A stretch of 64,000 nucleotides of DNA from Lachnospiraceae bacterium (GTDB lineage Bacteria > Bacillota > Clostridia > Lachnospirales > Lachnospiraceae): NCBI GenBank assembly GCA_022510725.1, contig JAFLSW010000002.1, positions 1-64,000 of the forward strand, written 5' to 3'. A program made the position numbers and the translations under genes. This document shows, piece after piece, positions 63,261 to 64,000 of this stretch. The notes under the pieces were generated by a model that did no database searches, was not told the origin of the DNA, and saw only the letters and a list, made by a program, of their open reading frames with translations. Position 1 is the first letter of the stretch, and each line of letters starts with the position of its first letter.

Positions 63261-63965
63261 ATGGAAGAAAGAAAAATCTATAAGATCGGAGTCATATCCG
63301 ATACTCACGGTCTTCTCAGAGATGAAGTGGCAGAACAACTTTTGGATTGTGATGCCATTCTTCATGCAGGGGATTTTGATAATATAAAGGTATGGGAAAG
63401 ATTAAATGAAATTGGGATGTTATATGCCGTAAAGGGAAACAATGACTATGCTTTGGGAAACAGAGTGCCTTGCAGTCTTCGTTTTACACTGTATGGCATT
63501 ACTTTCTTTATGGTTCATGATAAAAAGCACATTCCAACGGAGTTAAAAGATGCAGATGTAGTGGTATTTGGTCATTCTCACATGTATGAAGCTTATCATC
63601 AGGAAAATATCTTGTTTTTAAACCCGGGAAGCTGCGGAAAAAAGAGGTTTTGCCTGCCTCTTACCATGGTCATTCTTGAAGTGGCAGAAGATTCCGGGGA
63701 AATAAGAGTAGAAAAGATATCCCTATCGGAAGAAGAAAATGGAAAAGAAGCATTTATGGGCTCGTGTCTGCCGGTGGAAAGGGATTTAAAGAAGCTGATC
63801 AGGGGCGTGATCAAAGATATGGAAAAAGGAAAGGGTACGGAAGCCATCTGCAAAAGAAGGAAAATTGACAAAGAACTGGCAGAACAGATTCAGCGGATCT
63901 ATGTGACCCATCCCGGTGTGGATGTGGATGGGATCTTAAACAGGATGGAAATAGCGGGGCTGTAA
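63261..63965 (+). CDS. YfcE/MJ0936-type metallophosphoesterase with C-terminal extension
   Basis: A 234-residue protein. The first ~155 residues are a YfcE-type metallophosphoesterase: GVISDTHG, HAGDFDN, VKGNND, HDKKHI and GHSHMYEAY, with GSCGKKR near the end. The last ~75 residues are an added helical region (RDLKKLIRGVIKDMEKGKGTEAICKRRKIDKELAEQI) not part of the core fold. ATG 63261 has GGGGAGAGGAC upstream. It lies 22 bases after rlmH. Confidence 0.88.
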   Translation: MEERKIYKIGVISDTHGLLRDEVAEQLLDCDAILHAGDFDNIKVWERLNEIGMLYAVKGNNDYALGNRVPCSLRFTLYGITFFMVHDKKHIPTELKDADVVVFGHSHMYEAYHQENILFLNPGSCGKKRFCLPLTMVILEVAEDSGEIRVEKISLSEEENGKEAFMGSCLPVERDLKKLIRGVIKDMEKGKGTEAICKRRKIDKELAEQIQRIYVTHPGVDVDGILNRMEIAGL

Positions 63966-63971
63966 ACACAT

Positions 63972-64000
63972 ATGAAAGGGTTTTTGAAGAATCATCAGGA
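63972..64000 (+). CDS. possible start of the next gene, cut by window end
   Basis: ATG 63972 begins MKGFLKNHQ and continues past the window. No ribosome site can be seen in the few bases before it, so this is only a candidate start. Confidence 0.3.

Overview
The window looks like a stretch of chromosome from a Lachnospiraceae-type member of Clostridia. Reasons: a low-to-moderate GC content that drops in the accessory part, strong AGGAGG-type ribosome binding sites with frequent GTG and TTG starts, a Rex redox repressor, a TepA-FtsK/SpoIIIE pair, Fhs-FolD, an Nfn/GltA-like flavoprotein pair, a eukaryotic-type NADP isocitrate dehydrogenase next to a probable Re-citrate synthase, and BspA-like leucine-rich surface proteins behind a class B sortase. 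The genus cannot be named from sequence reading alone. No rRNA, tRNA or CRISPR array was seen.\n\nLayout. 1-11.1 kb is housekeeping: a hairpin-rich repeat, a VanY-like carboxypeptidase, tgt, yajC, a branched-chain amino acid block (leuB-ilvD-ilvB), an L,D-transpeptidase, and serC-serA. 11.2-21.3 kb is an accessory island. It is bracketed by two ~204-bp palindromic elements in opposite orientation. It holds an AT-rich unknown gene, a TfoX-like protein, small membrane proteins, a RhuM-family remnant, a YtrA-type GntR/ABC transporter operon ending in a penicillin-binding-like serine hydrolase, a HIT protein, a tyrosine phosphatase-like protein and a GNAT acetyltransferase. 21.4-26.7 kb carries a large membrane protein, leuS, and three small minus-strand genes, one of them a Cys/Gly/Asn-rich peptide.\n\n26.9-36.2 kb is a cell-surface module: class B sortase, two large LRR_5 proteins that both end in a TP(T/D)TGD motif plus membrane anchor, then a subtilisin-like protease whose ribosome binding site lies inside the operon's terminator hairpin. 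36.2-39.6 kb is a 2-oxoglutarate module: probable Re-citrate synthase, an FCD-type GntR regulator and isocitrate dehydrogenase. A perfect 22-bp palindrome sits on the promoter -10 box. An ABC-F ATPase follows on the minus strand, then three tandem paralogous lipoproteins (41.8-44.6 kb).\n\n44.6-64 kb is again mostly housekeeping on the plus strand: rex, a coiled-coil protein, the NAD(P)HX repair enzyme, a MazF-type toxin with no visible antitoxin, a CBS-domain CorC/HlyC protein, YebC, a GT2 glycosyltransferase, a ClpP-like TepA protease, FtsK/SpoIIIE, fhs-folD, a zinc-ribbon/TPR membrane protein, the NfnA/NfnB-like pair, a Dabb protein, a zinc-ribbon membrane protein, rlmH and a YfcE-like phosphoesterase. 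The next gene is cut by the window end.
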